From: Plasmodium relictum
Taxonomy: Eukaryota > Apicomplexa > Aconoidasida > Haemosporida > Plasmodiidae
Reading direction: 5' to 3'
Assembly: GCF_900005765.1 (NCBI RefSeq)
Contig: NC_041682.1
Location: 405,420-469,419, forward strand
Length of the DNA stretch: 64,000 bases
Positions within the stretch are counted from its first letter, which is position 1. Every line of letters begins with the position of its first letter. Under the pieces are notes generated by a model, which made no database searches, had not been told where the DNA came from, and worked only from the letters and a program-made list of their open reading frames with translations. Shown one piece after another: positions 44,148 through 57,300 of this stretch. The translations under genes and the position numbers were made by a program.

Positions 44148-47100
44148 TTATGTTGTCAAAATATTTTCTAAAATATAGTTTTCTTTATTTATATAGCAAT
44201 TATTAGATGAATTTTCACTTAATCCATTTTTTTTCATTATTTTACCTTCATCTTTTGAAATTTTAATAAATTGAGTTGCATCTATAATACTTAAAAAAAA
44301 ATTATTTGCAAATTTTTTTTTTAAAAAGTTGTAAATAAATAAAATCTCTATATTAATTAAAAGTGATTCATCATATTCATAATTAAAAAAAAAGGTATCC
44401 TCTTTTATATTTACAACAGTTCGTTTTAATTCATATGGGTAAAATAAGAGACAATAAAAAAATTCCTCATTATTTTTTTCTAGTATAAGTAAAATATCTG
44501 AAGTTAAGAATCTGTTTAATTTATAAAATGTTTTAATTTTTTTAGAGGAATGTTTATTTTTAGAAATAAGATTTTTCGCTTCATTGTATGTTCTAATAAG
44601 ATTTGAAAAATTACTTATAGATTCAGTGATACTTTTATATTGATATCTATGATTTATATAATCATCATTAAAAATATCATTGAAATGGAAATCCTTATTA
44701 ACTGTTGAATTTATAAATGCAAAGTCTTCCTTTTTTAATTCAAAATTTTTTTTACTTGAGTAATTCGAATTTGTTTGTAAATGAGAATCGTAATGTTTCA
44801 TTTTTTCTATTTTTATTATATCCATATAAACATTTTCATTTATAATTTTTAAGAAATTTAAAATATACATTATTTGATAGTTATATAATTCATTTTTTTC
44901 TTTTTCTAAATAATCTGCAAATTTTTCGAAAAATTGAATAATAGAAAACTTTGCATTAAATAAGTTTTCTTTTAGTATTTTAGTATATTTTTCTAAAATA
45001 TCTTCACCTTTTTTAATTTTTATTAAATTATTATTCTTTGAAAAAAGTGTATTTAACTTTATATTTTCATATGTATTTTTACAGCTTAAAATTAACATTA
45101 ATAAAATGTTTAAGTAGTTACAGAAATTCAAATTAGAAGGAAAAATTTCTGTTTTTTCTATTTTTTTTAAAAAAAAATTATTGTTTATTAAGTCTAAATC
45201 TTCATTTTTATTTTCATCGAATGAATAAGATGAATTAAAGAGTGCATTATCACATAAACTTTTATTTTTATTTTTAATATCATCATTGGGATTTAAATTA
45301 CCCTTAGTATCATTATATTTATTAAAGTTATTGTTATTATTATTAACATCATTATTTTTATTTAAGTTAATGTTAGTGTTAATAATATTTAAATTGTTAC
45401 TTGTATTATTTTGAAAAGATGAATTACCGAAGATGTCTAGGTTTATAAAATTTTGTTTTATTTGTATGTCTGTGGGAAGTTTCCATATACTTTCATTAAA
45501 TTTATCTCTTTTTAAAAAAGGTTCTTTGTCTTTTTTTATTTTAGTTTTTTCATCTAAATTTAAGAAGTAATGTAAAATTAATTCCATTTCTTGCTTATTT
45601 GTTTTTTTAAAAATATTAAAGCATAATATAATTATTTTAATTTTTTTTCTTAATTCTACTAAATGCATATATTTTTTTATATGATTAGATATTAAATGGA
45701 AAATTTCATAGTTGTAAATTTTAAATTTATGAAAAATTTTTAAGTATAAATATAAATTGTTTATACTAAAAAACTTATAATTTTCTTTAATAATAACTAA
45801 ACATAATATATATATATTTAATAATTTTATTTCGCTTATAGATAAACAAAGCATTAAATTATGTAGAATATATTTTATATTTTTGTCATATAAATTTTTT
45901 TCAATTATTTTTATTATTTTTTCACTTAATTCATCCCAGTACAATTCAAATTTATTTTGTAAGTCATTTTCTTTAATATTTGAGTTTTTGCATTCTACAA
46001 AAAAAAAGTTATTATTATATAGATAGTAATTAGAGCTATACCTATATATTTCGTTATGCTTCCATTCTTTATTTAATGTATACAAAGTGTTATATTTATT
46101 ATCATTGTTGTAATTATTATTTAATTTGTTTTTTTTTTCCTTCTTATTAATAGTATTGTTAAATTTATGTTCTAGTATGCTTTCAAATTGTTTTTTTTCA
46201 TTGTGAAAATATAATTTATGTTTATAATTGCAAATACTAAAAGTTTTTAAAATTTTTGATATGACATAAAAATAATTAATAATATTATCTAATGACTGTT
46301 TTTCATTTATTTTTTCTACGTCTAAAATTAAATGCAAAAAAAAATCATAATTTAAGTAATTACATTTTATGCAACAGCTTATGATATTTGTTATTTGAAA
46401 AATATTAAATTCTTTATTACTGATTTCTGTATAATTTATTATTGGTTTGCTTAATGTTTTTCTACTAAAAGAATAATTTTCTATCTCTTTTGAAGCTTCA
46501 ATTTTTTCTTTTCCTTTTTTTTGTGAAAAATTCCCTATAATATGATTTGATAATTTATCAAAAAGTTCTTCTACATAATTTGGTTTAAATTTAGAAAAAG
46601 AATAATATACATTCGTTAAATGTACTGAATTATAAAAATAATAATTTTGTATTATAATGTTTTTTAATTTTAGATACAGTTCTTCATTGTAAATATTTAA
46701 ATTTGCTAATGATAATAGCAAAGATGGAATTAAAAAATAATTGCCATCTTTTAAATTAACATTTAAAATTTGTATTACACTTAAAAAAATATTTTTATTT
46801 TTAATTTTTAATTTATACATTGATGACAAAATGCATAAAATATCTTCCATACGAAATTTCTCTTTAGAAATTTTATTAATATATCTGATCAATGTGTCAT
46901 TTGTAATTACACAATTTTGTTTGTTGTGCATATTATCACTATAATTATCACGAAATTGTTCATAATTTTTTGAATATATGTGTAAAACATTGGAAAAACT
47001 TCTTATATTTAATTTTTTTAAGCTAACTTTTGTTAAAATTTTATCATTAATCCTTTTAATAATGTCCTTATACTTTTCAACTTTATTCCATTTTTGAATA

Positions 47101-47846
47101 ATATATAAAAATATGCTTAATTGATTATTTGTCATTTCATCAAATTTTTTTGATAAAATACTTATATGATTATCTACAATGTCCATGATGTATACTTTTT
47201 TATTTTTTTCGTTATCCTTAATGATAAGTACCTCTTTTATATGTTCTTTACTTTTAGTTATCCCTAATAATAGCATAAAAATACTTTTTATTTTTAAGTA
47301 TTCACAATTTTTTGTTTCTTTATAAAATTCTAATAAATAATGATTCCACTCTTTTTCATTTTTTATGTTATTCTTACTCATATAATATATTTTTTTACAT
47401 ATATTATTTACATGTAATGTATTGTATACATTTACGTTTATATTTTTATTTTTGTCAATGTTAATATTTTTTTCTACAATTTTTATAGATTTCTCATATA
47501 TGGTATTGTCATTAGGATTACTACACATCTTAATATCTTTGTTTCCATTATATTTTTCTTTTTCATCATATTTTTTTATTTTATTATTGCTTATGCATCT
47601 AATATGTGACAAATTATGTTTATCATTATATACATTTTTCTTAAAAATATTTTTTGCATTCAAATATTTGTTGTATTCCTTTTTTGAGGGATTGATTTTG
47701 CTCCATCTAAAACATATTATTGTACGCCAATTTATCTTAATAAAATTTTTGTTATCAACAAATTTACATAAATCATTTTTTAATTTATTATTTAAAGAAA
47801 AACTTTTTAAGAAAGTAATATCTTTTAATAGAACTACACTCCTCAT
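44148..47846 (-). CDS. large helical-repeat protein, probably mitochondrial, RAP/HPR-like
   Basis: A 1232-residue protein in one exon. The N-terminus (MRSVVLLKDITFLKSFSLNNKLK) is basic and amphipathic, like a mitochondrial presequence. Residues about 230-420 carry successive two-helix units resembling organellar helical repeats: NQLSIFLYIIQKWNKVE, SFSNVLHIYSKNYEQF, EDILCILSSMYKLKIKNK, LIPSLLLSLANLNIYNEE and LTNVYYSFSKFKPNYVEELF. Similar units recur at about 475-510 and 660-760. An Asn-rich linker lies at about 810-885. The C-terminal 100 residues (ILFIYNFLKKKFANNFFLSIIDATQF) could hold a diverged RAP-type fold, but I see no clear RAP signature. By analogy such proteins bind organellar RNA, including fragmented mitochondrial rRNA. 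Function is inferred only. Confidence 0.6.
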   Translation of the reverse strand: MRSVVLLKDITFLKSFSLNNKLKNDLCKFVDNKNFIKINWRTIICFRWSKINPSKKEYNKYLNAKNIFKKNVYNDKHNLSHIRCISNNKIKKYDEKEKYNGNKDIKMCSNPNDNTIYEKSIKIVEKNINIDKNKNINVNVYNTLHVNNICKKIYYMSKNNIKNEKEWNHYLLEFYKETKNCEYLKIKSIFMLLLGITKSKEHIKEVLIIKDNEKNKKVYIMDIVDNHISILSKKFDEMTNNQLSIFLYIIQKWNKVEKYKDIIKRINDKILTKVSLKKLNIRSFSNVLHIYSKNYEQFRDNYSDNMHNKQNCVITNDTLIRYINKISKEKFRMEDILCILSSMYKLKIKNKNIFLSVIQILNVNLKDGNYFLIPSLLLSLANLNIYNEELYLKLKNIIIQNYYFYNSVHLTNVYYSFSKFKPNYVEELFDKLSNHIIGNFSQKKGKEKIEASKEIENYSFSRKTLSKPIINYTEISNKEFNIFQITNIISCCIKCNYLNYDFFLHLILDVEKINEKQSLDNIINYFYVISKILKTFSICNYKHKLYFHNEKKQFESILEHKFNNTINKKEKKNKLNNNYNNDNKYNTLYTLNKEWKHNEIYRYSSNYYLYNNNFFFVECKNSNIKENDLQNKFELYWDELSEKIIKIIEKNLYDKNIKYILHNLMLCLSISEIKLLNIYILCLVIIKENYKFFSINNLYLYLKIFHKFKIYNYEIFHLISNHIKKYMHLVELRKKIKIIILCFNIFKKTNKQEMELILHYFLNLDEKTKIKKDKEPFLKRDKFNESIWKLPTDIQIKQNFINLDIFGNSSFQNNTSNNLNIINTNINLNKNNDVNNNNNNFNKYNDTKGNLNPNDDIKNKNKSLCDNALFNSSYSFDENKNEDLDLINNNFFLKKIEKTEIFPSNLNFCNYLNILLMLILSCKNTYENIKLNTLFSKNNNLIKIKKGEDILEKYTKILKENLFNAKFSIIQFFEKFADYLEKEKNELYNYQIMYILNFLKIINENVYMDIIKIEKMKHYDSHLQTNSNYSSKKNFELKKEDFAFINSTVNKDFHFNDIFNDDYINHRYQYKSITESISNFSNLIRTYNEAKNLISKNKHSSKKIKTFYKLNRFLTSDILLILEKNNEEFFYCLLFYPYELKRTVVNIKEDTFFFNYEYDESLLINIEILFIYNFLKKKFANNFFLSIIDATQFIKISKDEGKIMKKNGLSENSSNNCYINKENYILENILTT

Positions 47847-48389
47847 ATCATATCCCAGTGTTTTGACTTAAGTTTTCTAATTTTTTTTTTCTTTTTTAAT
47901 CTTATGAAATAAGAACATTTTTGATATTAATAAAATATTATAATAAAATTATTATATTTTAAAATGAGGCTTTAACTTTTCCATCATTGGTTTTTAAAAA
48001 TTTTTTTTTTTTAATACAGAAAATTGTTGGGAAAAAATAAAATTGATACATAAATTTTTTTTTTTTTATATTCTTTAAAATTTAAATTTAAAAAAAAAAA
48101 AAAAAAAATTCAGATTTATAATACTACTAAATTTTATGTTATTTTTAATAAAAATTTATTCTAATAAAAGGAATTTCAATTTTTTTATTAATGTTCTTAG
48201 AAGATAATTTTTAGGTTCTTTATAATTTAAAAAAAAAAATTTTAAATAAGAAAAATGTTATTAATAAAATGATTTTTTTTAATTTAATTATTTTAATTTT
48301 CTTAAAATTTTAATACTAATAAATAGAAGTGTAAAGTAGAAATATCATTTTAGAAAAAAAAAAAAAATTTCAAACAATTTCTGTGTAAC
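47847..48389. other. intergenic region
   Basis: About 0.54 kb between the L33 gene and the 1232-residue protein gene, both on the minus strand. Dense A/T homopolymers; no gene. Confidence 0.6.
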
Positions 48390-49107
48390 TTAGCTCATTC
48401 TTGGTAAACTCCTGAAAGTAGAAATTTAGAAAAAAAATATAAAAAAATTATAAATTATAATTTTTGTATATTAAAAATAAAGTAAATTATATTTTCTTAA
48501 TATCCTTTTTTTTTTTTTAAGGAATATATATATTTTTTTTTTATTTACCTATATGTATTGTCTACTAATTTATTAAATTTTCCATAGAGATATGCTTTTT
48601 CAACTCTTTTTAAAAGAGGTCTTAAGTTTTTATTTTTTCCTTAAATTATATAAAAAAATATTATTAAAAATTTTATAAAAAATATGAATGTATTTTTAAA
48701 TAAATATGAAGATGAAAATTTATATATATATAAAAACCTGTAAAACGAGCATAATTAATTCCGTGCAATGTTAATTTTTTTTTTGATTTTGACTTCATAT
48801 GTTTTTGATAAAACATCCTACAAAAAAATTATATTGATAAAAATATCTATAACAATTAAATATTCTAAACAATAAAAAAAAATTATATAGTAATTTGTAT
48901 ATTAATAAAATTAATTAGAGTTTTCATTAGTTGAACTAACACATGTCGATTAACTACTGGATCATGCTTTCTTAATGATAATCTAAATTTTGATTTATTA
49001 GGAGAGATATATGTTGAATAAATATAATTGCTTGCACATGATGATATTAAATTTATGTGAACTCTTTTACTTTTTGAACGAAAAAATACATTACTTAAAA
49101 AAAGCAT
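48390..49107 (-). CDS. organellar ribosomal protein L33 (bL33) with C-terminal extension, 4 exons
   Basis: Exons are 49107-48941, 48817-48738, 48639-48549 and 48411-48390 (360 bases, 119 residues). Phases 2, 1 and 2 all agree and every intron is GT..AG. Residues about 11-62 are bL33: SKSKRVHINLISSCASNYIY (bacterial KRVKIVLVSS...GY.Y), then RKHDPVVNRHV joined across intron 1 to MFYQKH (bacterial RKYDPVVRRHVLFKEAK). The junction restores the family motif, which supports the splice. A 55-residue extension follows (HGINYARFTGKNKNLRPLLK, RVEKAYLYGKFNKLVDNTY), which bacterial L33 lacks. The leader is only about 10 residues without a signal peptide, so mitochondria are more likely than apicoplast. 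Bacterial L33 sits near the E site of the large subunit. Confidence 0.85.
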
Positions 49108-49961
49108 TTTATAGAAAAAAATTTAAAAAAATACATATTAGTTCCTCAATAAATACTTGGAATGCTTTTCGTAAATAATTATATATATAATACTTTAAAT
49201 TTTTATACAATTAAAATGTTTACTAAGTAAACTTTTAAAATAAAAATTATTAATTATATATTTTCATGTATAATTATGATTTATTTTTGAAAACAAAATT
49301 TATAGTTTTTTGAAAATCTATTACAAGGAAGAAAATATAAAAAATATATAGGAACAGAGAAAAAAAGTAATGCAAAGAAAAAAAAAAAAAAAAGTGTTCT
49401 TTAAATTGCAATTACTAAATTCGATAAGTAATATTTTCTAGTTAAAAATCTTTTAAATATTAATTTTTTAAATTATGTAGAAAAAAAATTTTGTAAATAG
49501 AATAAGAACAAAAAATTATTTAAAGTTTTTTTTTTTTTGTTTAAAAGAGAGTAAAATTTTGTATTATTCTACACAAATATTCATATTAAAAATTTAGAAA
49601 AAAAAATAATTAAAATAGAAAACCAAAAAATGAAATAAAATAAAAATTTATTTTTTTGTTTAAATTATAAAAAAAAAAAATTAAGAAAAAAGAAAAGGAT
49701 AAGTGATAAAGACATAAGGAGATCAAAATTGGGAAATAAAAGTATAGCAAAATTTATAAGATTATTTTTATATATGGGTATAAATTTTATTTAAGTAAAA
49801 TATGAAAAGATTAAAACAAAACAAAAAATATAGCATAATAAATAACTTTATTTAAACAAAATTGAAAAAAAAAAGCATATTTAGTTTAAATTAATACATT
49901 TATATGATCAATATAATTGTATTTTTGTAATTAATACCATAATTAAACATTATTTTTAGAA
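49108..49961. other. divergent intergenic region
   Basis: About 0.85 kb between the start codons of L33 (-) and the transporter (+). It should contain both promoters. Homopolymer-rich; no distinct motif. Confidence 0.6.
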
Positions 49962-51485
49962 ATGAAAAAAGCAGAAAGTTCACTAAATTCGTCAAAATAT
50001 AAAATAATTTTAGGTGGTTTTTTGATACATTGTACTTTAGGTAGTATTTATTGCTTTTCCAATATTAGTGTTTATGTAATATCTTATATGAAAATTATAG
50101 GATGTTCTAATGTTAAATATAAAGATAGTAGTTGGATATATGTGTTAACATTAATTTTTCAATGTTTTTTTGGTTTTTTTGGAGGTATATTAAATCAGAA
50201 TTTAGGACCACAAATTAGCGTTTTATTAGGTGGATGGCTAATGTGCTTAGGGATTTTATTATCATATTTTACTGTATTTAATTTCTATTTATTTTTGATG
50301 ACTTATGGAATATTGTGTGGAATAGGTTGTGGAATTGCATATCCTATTCCTTTATCTGTGGCAGTTAAAAAACATTACGACTACAAGGGGGTGGTATGGA
50401 AATGTATTCTTATATAATATATATATATATTAATAAAACAATGTTAATAAAAAATTGTTGTATAATATATATTCATTATTATTATTTTATTTTCCATTCT
50501 GTTATATATTTTTATTTAATTTTAATTTCATTTTTTTTTTTAGATAAGTGGAATTATATTTATAGGAAGAGGATTGTCTGTTTTTATTATTTGTCCTTTA
50601 CAAAATTATTTTATAAATAAATATAATTACATGCCAGATTATATACCAGAAATGGAGAGTTCAGATGAAAAATATTTTAGTAACTTAGATATATTAAATA
50701 AAGTTCCTTATCTATTTATATATGAAGGGATTTTTTTTGCTATAATTCAATTTATTGGTGCTTGTTTAATTTCTGATTCATCAGATAAATCTAAAGAATT
50801 TATAACATTTACTGATAAAAACAGCAAAATGCTACATTTTGATGAAAAAAGTTTTTCTAATAAAAATAATGGAATATCAAATTCTTTCAAAACTTTATCG
50901 AACACATCGAATTTTTCTTACAAAGAAACTAGTAATACGTTTATTAATCGTAATTTTATATTAATTTGGTTAATGATTTTTTTTAATTGGCAAGCAATTT
51001 CATATACTCAAGTATTTTGGAAAATATTTGGATTAAATTATCTATATATTGATGATAGGTCTTTATCTATATTAGGAGCTGTATCTTCTCTTTTTAATAT
51101 ATTTGGAAGAATTTTCTGGGGATTGATAAGCGATTTAACTAATTTTAAAGTAGCTTTAATATTAATGAGTTTATTGATGAGTTTTTTAACAGTTACATTA
51201 ACCTTGTCAGGTTTATATGGAATAAGAACTTATTCAATTTGGGTATGCCTTATTTTTTTTTGTCATGCAGGAACTTTTTCCATTTTTCCATCCATAACTG
51301 CACACACATTTGGAACAAAACATTTTGGTCCAATATTTGGTCTTCTTTTTACTGCTAGAGCTTTTTCTAGTATTATTAATGCGATGATTTCAGCTGTCTT
51401 GTTAAATAACATTGGAAACATTGCAATGTGTGCAATAGTTTCAGTATCATCATTTGTGAGTATTATGCTAGCGGTAATTTTTTAA
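49962..51485 (+). CDS. major facilitator superfamily transporter, monocarboxylate/OFA-like, 2 exons
   Basis: Exon 1 is 49962-50393 (donor gtg|gtatgg) and exon 2 is 50544-51485 (acceptor tttttttag|ataagt), in phase 0, giving 457 residues. The product has about 12 hydrophobic segments. Exon 1 holds the first four to five, including GGFLIHCTLGSIYCFSNISVYV and a Gly-rich GILCGIGCGIAYPIPLSVAVKKHYDYKG stretch, typical of the oxalate:formate/monocarboxylate branch. The junction gives KGVISGIIFIGRGLSVFII, equivalent to the KG..SG...G motif of that branch. A polar loop of about 70 residues (about 215-285) divides the two halves. The second half includes SLFNIFGRIFWGLISDLTNFK, a copy of the MFS signature G(R)xxxGxxxD. 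Substrate is unknown; monocarboxylate is suggested by family and by the annotation I recall for the P. falciparum gene here. Confidence 0.8.
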
Positions 51486-54377
51486 AAAAAAAGGAAATAT
51501 TTTTTGTTTTTCTTTTTTTATACCTTTATATTAAATTTTTATTGTTAGACATACATTAAATGTATTTTTCCCCCCTTTTTTTATGTAAAAAAATTTGTGA
51601 AATAATATGATTATAAAAAGTTTTATTATTTTTTTTTAAACCTGCACAATTCATATATGTATATGTTTTGTACATATAAAGGGTTGTATATTCTACATTA
51701 TTTTCATTTTTTGTGAATTTTATAAAAATTGAAAAAAATTATATATAAAAAAAAATCACTTATATAAATAAATGATTTTTTTTTTTTCTTTTTATACATT
51801 ATTATATTTATATATTATTTATTGATTATATTTTTTAATACATATGAAAGAATGGCTTTAATTAATATTTCAAATTTCATATATTTCAAATTTTTTTCTT
51901 CTAATGTTTTTTTACATGTTTAATATACATATCTATACTATTTTTTCTTATTATATATAGATATTATTCAGAAAATTGAAAATATTTTTTTCAAATAATA
52001 CTTATATATATATGTATTCGTATTTTTTTTATAAGACAAATACGTATATATTAATATATTATATATTTTCATAATTTTTTTGTTCTTATAGTCTTTTCTT
52101 ATTTTTTAATATTGTTTTATTTTTTAATTATAGTTTCATATTATTATAGATTTTTTAAATAATTATCTTTATTTTTTATATTAATAAGAAATAATAATTT
52201 ATAACTTTTTTAATTTTTTTCTAAATTTTTGTTTACCTACTCAAAATAACATTTTAAAGTATTGTTTTATGTTTTGTCAAAAAAATAAAAGCATATATTT
52301 TTACTTATGAAATTTGAAAGAAAAAAAATTATAAAATAAGGAATATGAAGTTATTTGTGTGTTAATTTTCTACAAAGAAAATTAAAACAAAAATTGTTTA
52401 TTAAAAGATAGACAATTACAAACATAATTTTTTTAAAAAATTAAAATGAAAAAGAGAAGACAGAATAAAAAAATTCTCAGCAATTATGAACATAGTTTTT
52501 TTTTTTTTTATATATAATATTATATTTCATTTGAAATGTTCTAGGAAGTATTTAAAGAAAATTAGTATATTAATTTCACGTAATATGTTATATTTTATTT
52601 TTATTGATAACAATGATGTACACATTTTTAAAGACTAAATAAAATATAAAATTTCCATTTCTAATATTTTTTTTCTGCTTATAAAGTAGTTAAAAAGTTT
52701 GTATTTATAAAAACTCTTTTTTTTTTTATAATATATTATTTTACATTTCATATAATATAAAGACAAAATATATATACATATAATTTTCATATGTATTTTC
52801 TTTAATATAAAAAGTAACTGAAAAATTAAAATTTCATCTTTATGAGTTTGAATGATTATTAAAGTATTAATTATAAGTTTATTTTATATTAGTTTTATTT
52901 TATTTATTTTTAGCGTTAAAATATATATAAATATCTATGTACATGAATATATATGTTTAAATAAAATTTTAAATTATATGTGTAGAATTTTTGTTTTTTG
53001 GAAATTATTATATTTATGTCCTTAGTTCTATGTAAGTAATAAATTTAAAAATTTTTTTAAAATGGCAAAAAGCAAAAAAAAAAAAAAATTTTGTATATGC
53101 TTAATAGAACTTTCCTGAATTATAATTTTAATTTTTTCCTGAAATTTAGAAATGTAAGACGATACTGTTTTTGAATAAAAATGTGATAAAATGTATTTTT
53201 CTGAAAAGATACAAAAAATGTAGATTAATATTGATAATTAAATGAGGAAAAAAAAAAAAATATATTTTAATTTGTAAATGTATTAAAGTTTTAATTTTCA
53301 TATATAAAGTTTTTTGGGTGTTCATAAATCTTTTATGAAAATTTTAAGTATACACTGAAATATTTTTATAAATTTTAATGTATTAAAAATAGGTTATCTT
53401 TTTTTTTTCTTGAATTTAATTGAAATAAAAATTTTAGAATAATTTATAAAGTATTCTGATTAAAATTTTTTTTATACTCCTGATGTAGAAATAATTTCAT
53501 TAAGAAATGCATCTTAAAAAAAAAAAAAGGAATAAGACAAGGAAAAGAGATGAATATCTCATTTAATTTATATTTCAACATATTTTATTAAGGAATTCAA
53601 AATTTGATAAAAAAAAAGAAAAGGAATAAAGGTTCATAGTAAAAATTCTATTTATATTCACCATTATTTTAATAATAAAAAAGAATTAAAAAAAAAAAGT
53701 AATAAAAAAATTATTCGAGTATTTTTTTTTTCGCAGGTTTCTAACTAAATAGAAATGTAAAAATAAAAAAGCAAATATAATTTAAAGAAAAAAAATTAAA
53801 TTATTTAAATATGCTTATTTAATTTTATTTTGTTTTATTTTTTTTGTATGCTATATATAAATTTTATAAATTTAATAAAAAATATGATTAATAAACAAAC
53901 AATAAATTTATTTATCAAATATCATTAATAATTATTTATTCAATTTTCTATGATATTATATACATGTTTTTTTATAATTAAATGGCTATCACCCTTTTTT
54001 TTAAAGTTAAATTACACATACGTAAAATTGCATTTATAAATATATAATATATTGATACATAAATGATCAATATTATTCTGATCACGCAAATTAATGAAAA
54101 TTATATTAATGCTATTACACAAAGTAATATATATTTAAATAAACTGGAATTATAAGTTTTAAAAATATGGTAAAGTTCTTTTAATATATATATATATATA
54201 TCTGTATTTTTTTTTTTTTTTTTTTTAATGCTTATTATTATTTTTTAATTTAATTTATAAAGCAAAAAATATGAAAAAATAAAGAGATTATTTCATAAAA
54301 ATATATCAATTTAATTGTAATAAGGGTATTTATTTATCAATACGGTATTTTTTTTTTTAATTTTAATCCGGCTTGAA
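51486..54377. other. intergenic region, no gene seen
   Basis: About 2.9 kb between two plus-strand genes, the longest spacer outside the 21-32 kb block. It is homopolymer-rich like ordinary spacers in this genome, with T-rich sequence to about 52.2 kb. No exon, RNA or repeat family recognised. It should hold the transporter 3' UTR and the Timeless promoter. Confidence 0.6.
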
Positions 54378-57300
54378 ATGTCACATATAGACATAAATAA
54401 TAAAAGCAATATATTTAATGAAAATTATGAGGATAGTGATGAAGATGAATATTTTGAAATAAAGAGTAAATTAGAATATTCAGAAGATGATAATAAAGAT
54501 GAAAATGGAGATGAAGAAGAAGAAGAAGAAGAAGAAGAAGAAAACGAAGAAGAAAGCGAAGAAGCTGAAGAGGTAAATGAAAATTATTTATCAAATGAAA
54601 AATTAGAAGAAGATATATTTAATGAAAATAATTTATTACATGCTATAAAAACTAGAGAAGTGTTAGAACAGGAAATTTTAGTTCTTTTTCGTAATATGTT
54701 AAAAAAAGAAACAGTGCTAAATAAAGATGTGAAGAGTAATTTAAATGGAGATTTATCATCATTTAAAGATGATTCTGGGGATAAAGAATTGAAAGAATTT
54801 GAAAAGTCTAATTTAAAAATAAAAAATAAAGATGTATTTAACTTTATATACCATAAAATGAATTTAAATGCAAAGGAGAAAAAAAGAGAAGAGAAAAATA
54901 AAGAAAAGCAATTAATGGAGGAACAGATTGTAAAATGTAAAAGTATTGAAAATATAGAAAAAGATCATTATATATTAGATACCAATGTAGTAAATATATT
55001 AAATGATATTAATACATATTTAAAAAGAGAAAGAGAATATTTGAATAGAAAAATTGGTAATTATATTGATTCTACTTTTAAAAATCCAATGTATGTAACT
55101 TTGTATATTTTTAATAATCAAGTATTAAAAGACACCATATTGCAAATAATAAATATCATTAAAAATGAATTCGATAATGCTATTTATAAAGATATTGATG
55201 AAAATTTATTAACAAAAAATATCTTAATTTTAATAAATTATTTAACTGCTAGACCAAGTAAAGAATGGTTTGAATATTGGCAAAGGCATATGCCTACATT
55301 TAATAATAAAAAAAGTGATTTCAATGTTTACAATTATCTACAAATAGAAAAAAATGAAAGAAAAATATTTTCTAATGCTTTAAAAAATGATATATACATA
55401 AAAGAATTGCAAAAAAGATCTAATATAATAGAGCAATATCAAAAAGGCTTACAAAGTTTAAAATGTTTATTATCTAATAAAAATTTTTTAAGTATTTTGA
55501 ATGAATTCAGATATAACTGCCAATTATTTATAGATGCTGATTATAGAGGTATTGAAGAAAATGAAAAAGTAGTTGAAATGCAAAGAAAAGAAAATGAATT
55601 AATTGAAGAAAAAAAAAAATTAAAAGAAGAGATGGACTCTTACAGGGAACAGTCAACAGAGGATGAAACAAATGAAAGTGATATAAATGAAAATGATTCA
55701 GGTAATGAAACTGATTTAAATAATGAAGATGAATTAAATGATAAAAATAATATTAATAAAAATAATTTAGATAATGTAAATAATTTAGATAATGTAAATA
55801 ATTTTGATAATGAAAATAATATAGACAATGAAGATAATTCGATTAATGAGAAGGTTAAAAAGAAAAAAAAAAAAAATATTATAAAAAATAAAATCATGAA
55901 TATTAAAAAGAGAGTACATCATATAAATAACGAATTACACGACATTTCCAATTTTTTTTTAGAAGATAAGAGAAAAAGAGAAAAGTTAATACATGAATAC
56001 AATCAAAATATATGTTTGGTTAGAAGCATATTATCGCAAGTATTGGGAATAAGAAATACTAGATCAACCAAAGATATTAATTTAAATAATGTTCATTATG
56101 CCATATTACAAAATATTTTAGATAAACATAGTTCTTTGAATTTAATAGTTGATGAAATGATACATTTATTTGAAAAAGATATAAAAAAATATGAAAATGA
56201 AAAGAATATACATATACCTTACCTAAGACAAAATACTATGAAAGAAATATGGGAATATGTTAGGCTGTTTTATAATGTTATATGTTATATAGATCCAATT
56301 GATTTAGTGAAATCATTAACTAATCAAAAAAATAAAGTTAGAAATGTAAGTTATAATAATATGAATGATAAAAAGGATATAATTGATATAGAAAATATAC
56401 AAAAAAAAATGAATGAAACAAAAAGAATTAGTTTAAAGGGCGATATAAAAAGAAAAAGTATTCCTAATAATAATAAAAGAAATAGCTTTTTAAATGAAAA
56501 AAAAAAAAATTTAATGTTAATGCATTTATCAAGAATAAATCCATTATTAGCTAAGGAAAAAGTAAGGAAGCCCAATGAAGAAAAACACATGAGGAAAAGA
56601 AAAAAAAAATTTATAGAAAGGAAAAACTTAATAGATCATTATGAAAACTTTTCTTTTGAAGATTTGTCGTTTAATATATTTTCAGAAGAGAGTTCTTTTA
56701 AAAAATATAATATATTAGATATATTTGATCATGCTAATTTATATAAAGTACAAGAGTTTTTAAATAGTATTATAGGAATAAATGAAGAATTTGAAAATAT
56801 TTATGATAATGATGATGATTTTAATTATTCTCTAAAGGTTTTTTTAAATATATGTATAAAAGATTTAAGAAGGTGTATAATGGAATATTACAATTATCAG
56901 TGGGATATTAAAATAATTTTAAACATTCATGCATGGATAGTTACATACTACACAAATTATTATATATATGAAAATAAAAAAAGATTACATAATTCTAGAA
57001 AAAAAAATTGGAAACGAGAAGTAGAAGAAAAAGAAAAGGAGGAATGCTTCAATAGAAATCAAAATGATTATAAAATGGAGCATGAAAATGCCTTATTTAT
57101 ATCAAGAATTCAAATGTTATTGGGAATGCAGATGTATATAGGTGATAACAGTATACATTCAGAATTTCTATGCGAAACTTTTCAACGTTTAATAAGGGAA
57201 GAAAAAATGAGAAAAAATAGTAGTAAAGTAATTTTATGTTGTCTAAGATGCTTGTTTTCTGATTTAAATTTAATTGATATACATTCATTATCAACTGATG

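Noticed and set aside
55640-55897. Antisense Ser/Leu/Phe frames under the Timeless gene (also near 56351, 58922 and 59999)
   Set aside because: They are complements of Asn/Glu/Lys-rich coding sequence, not genes.
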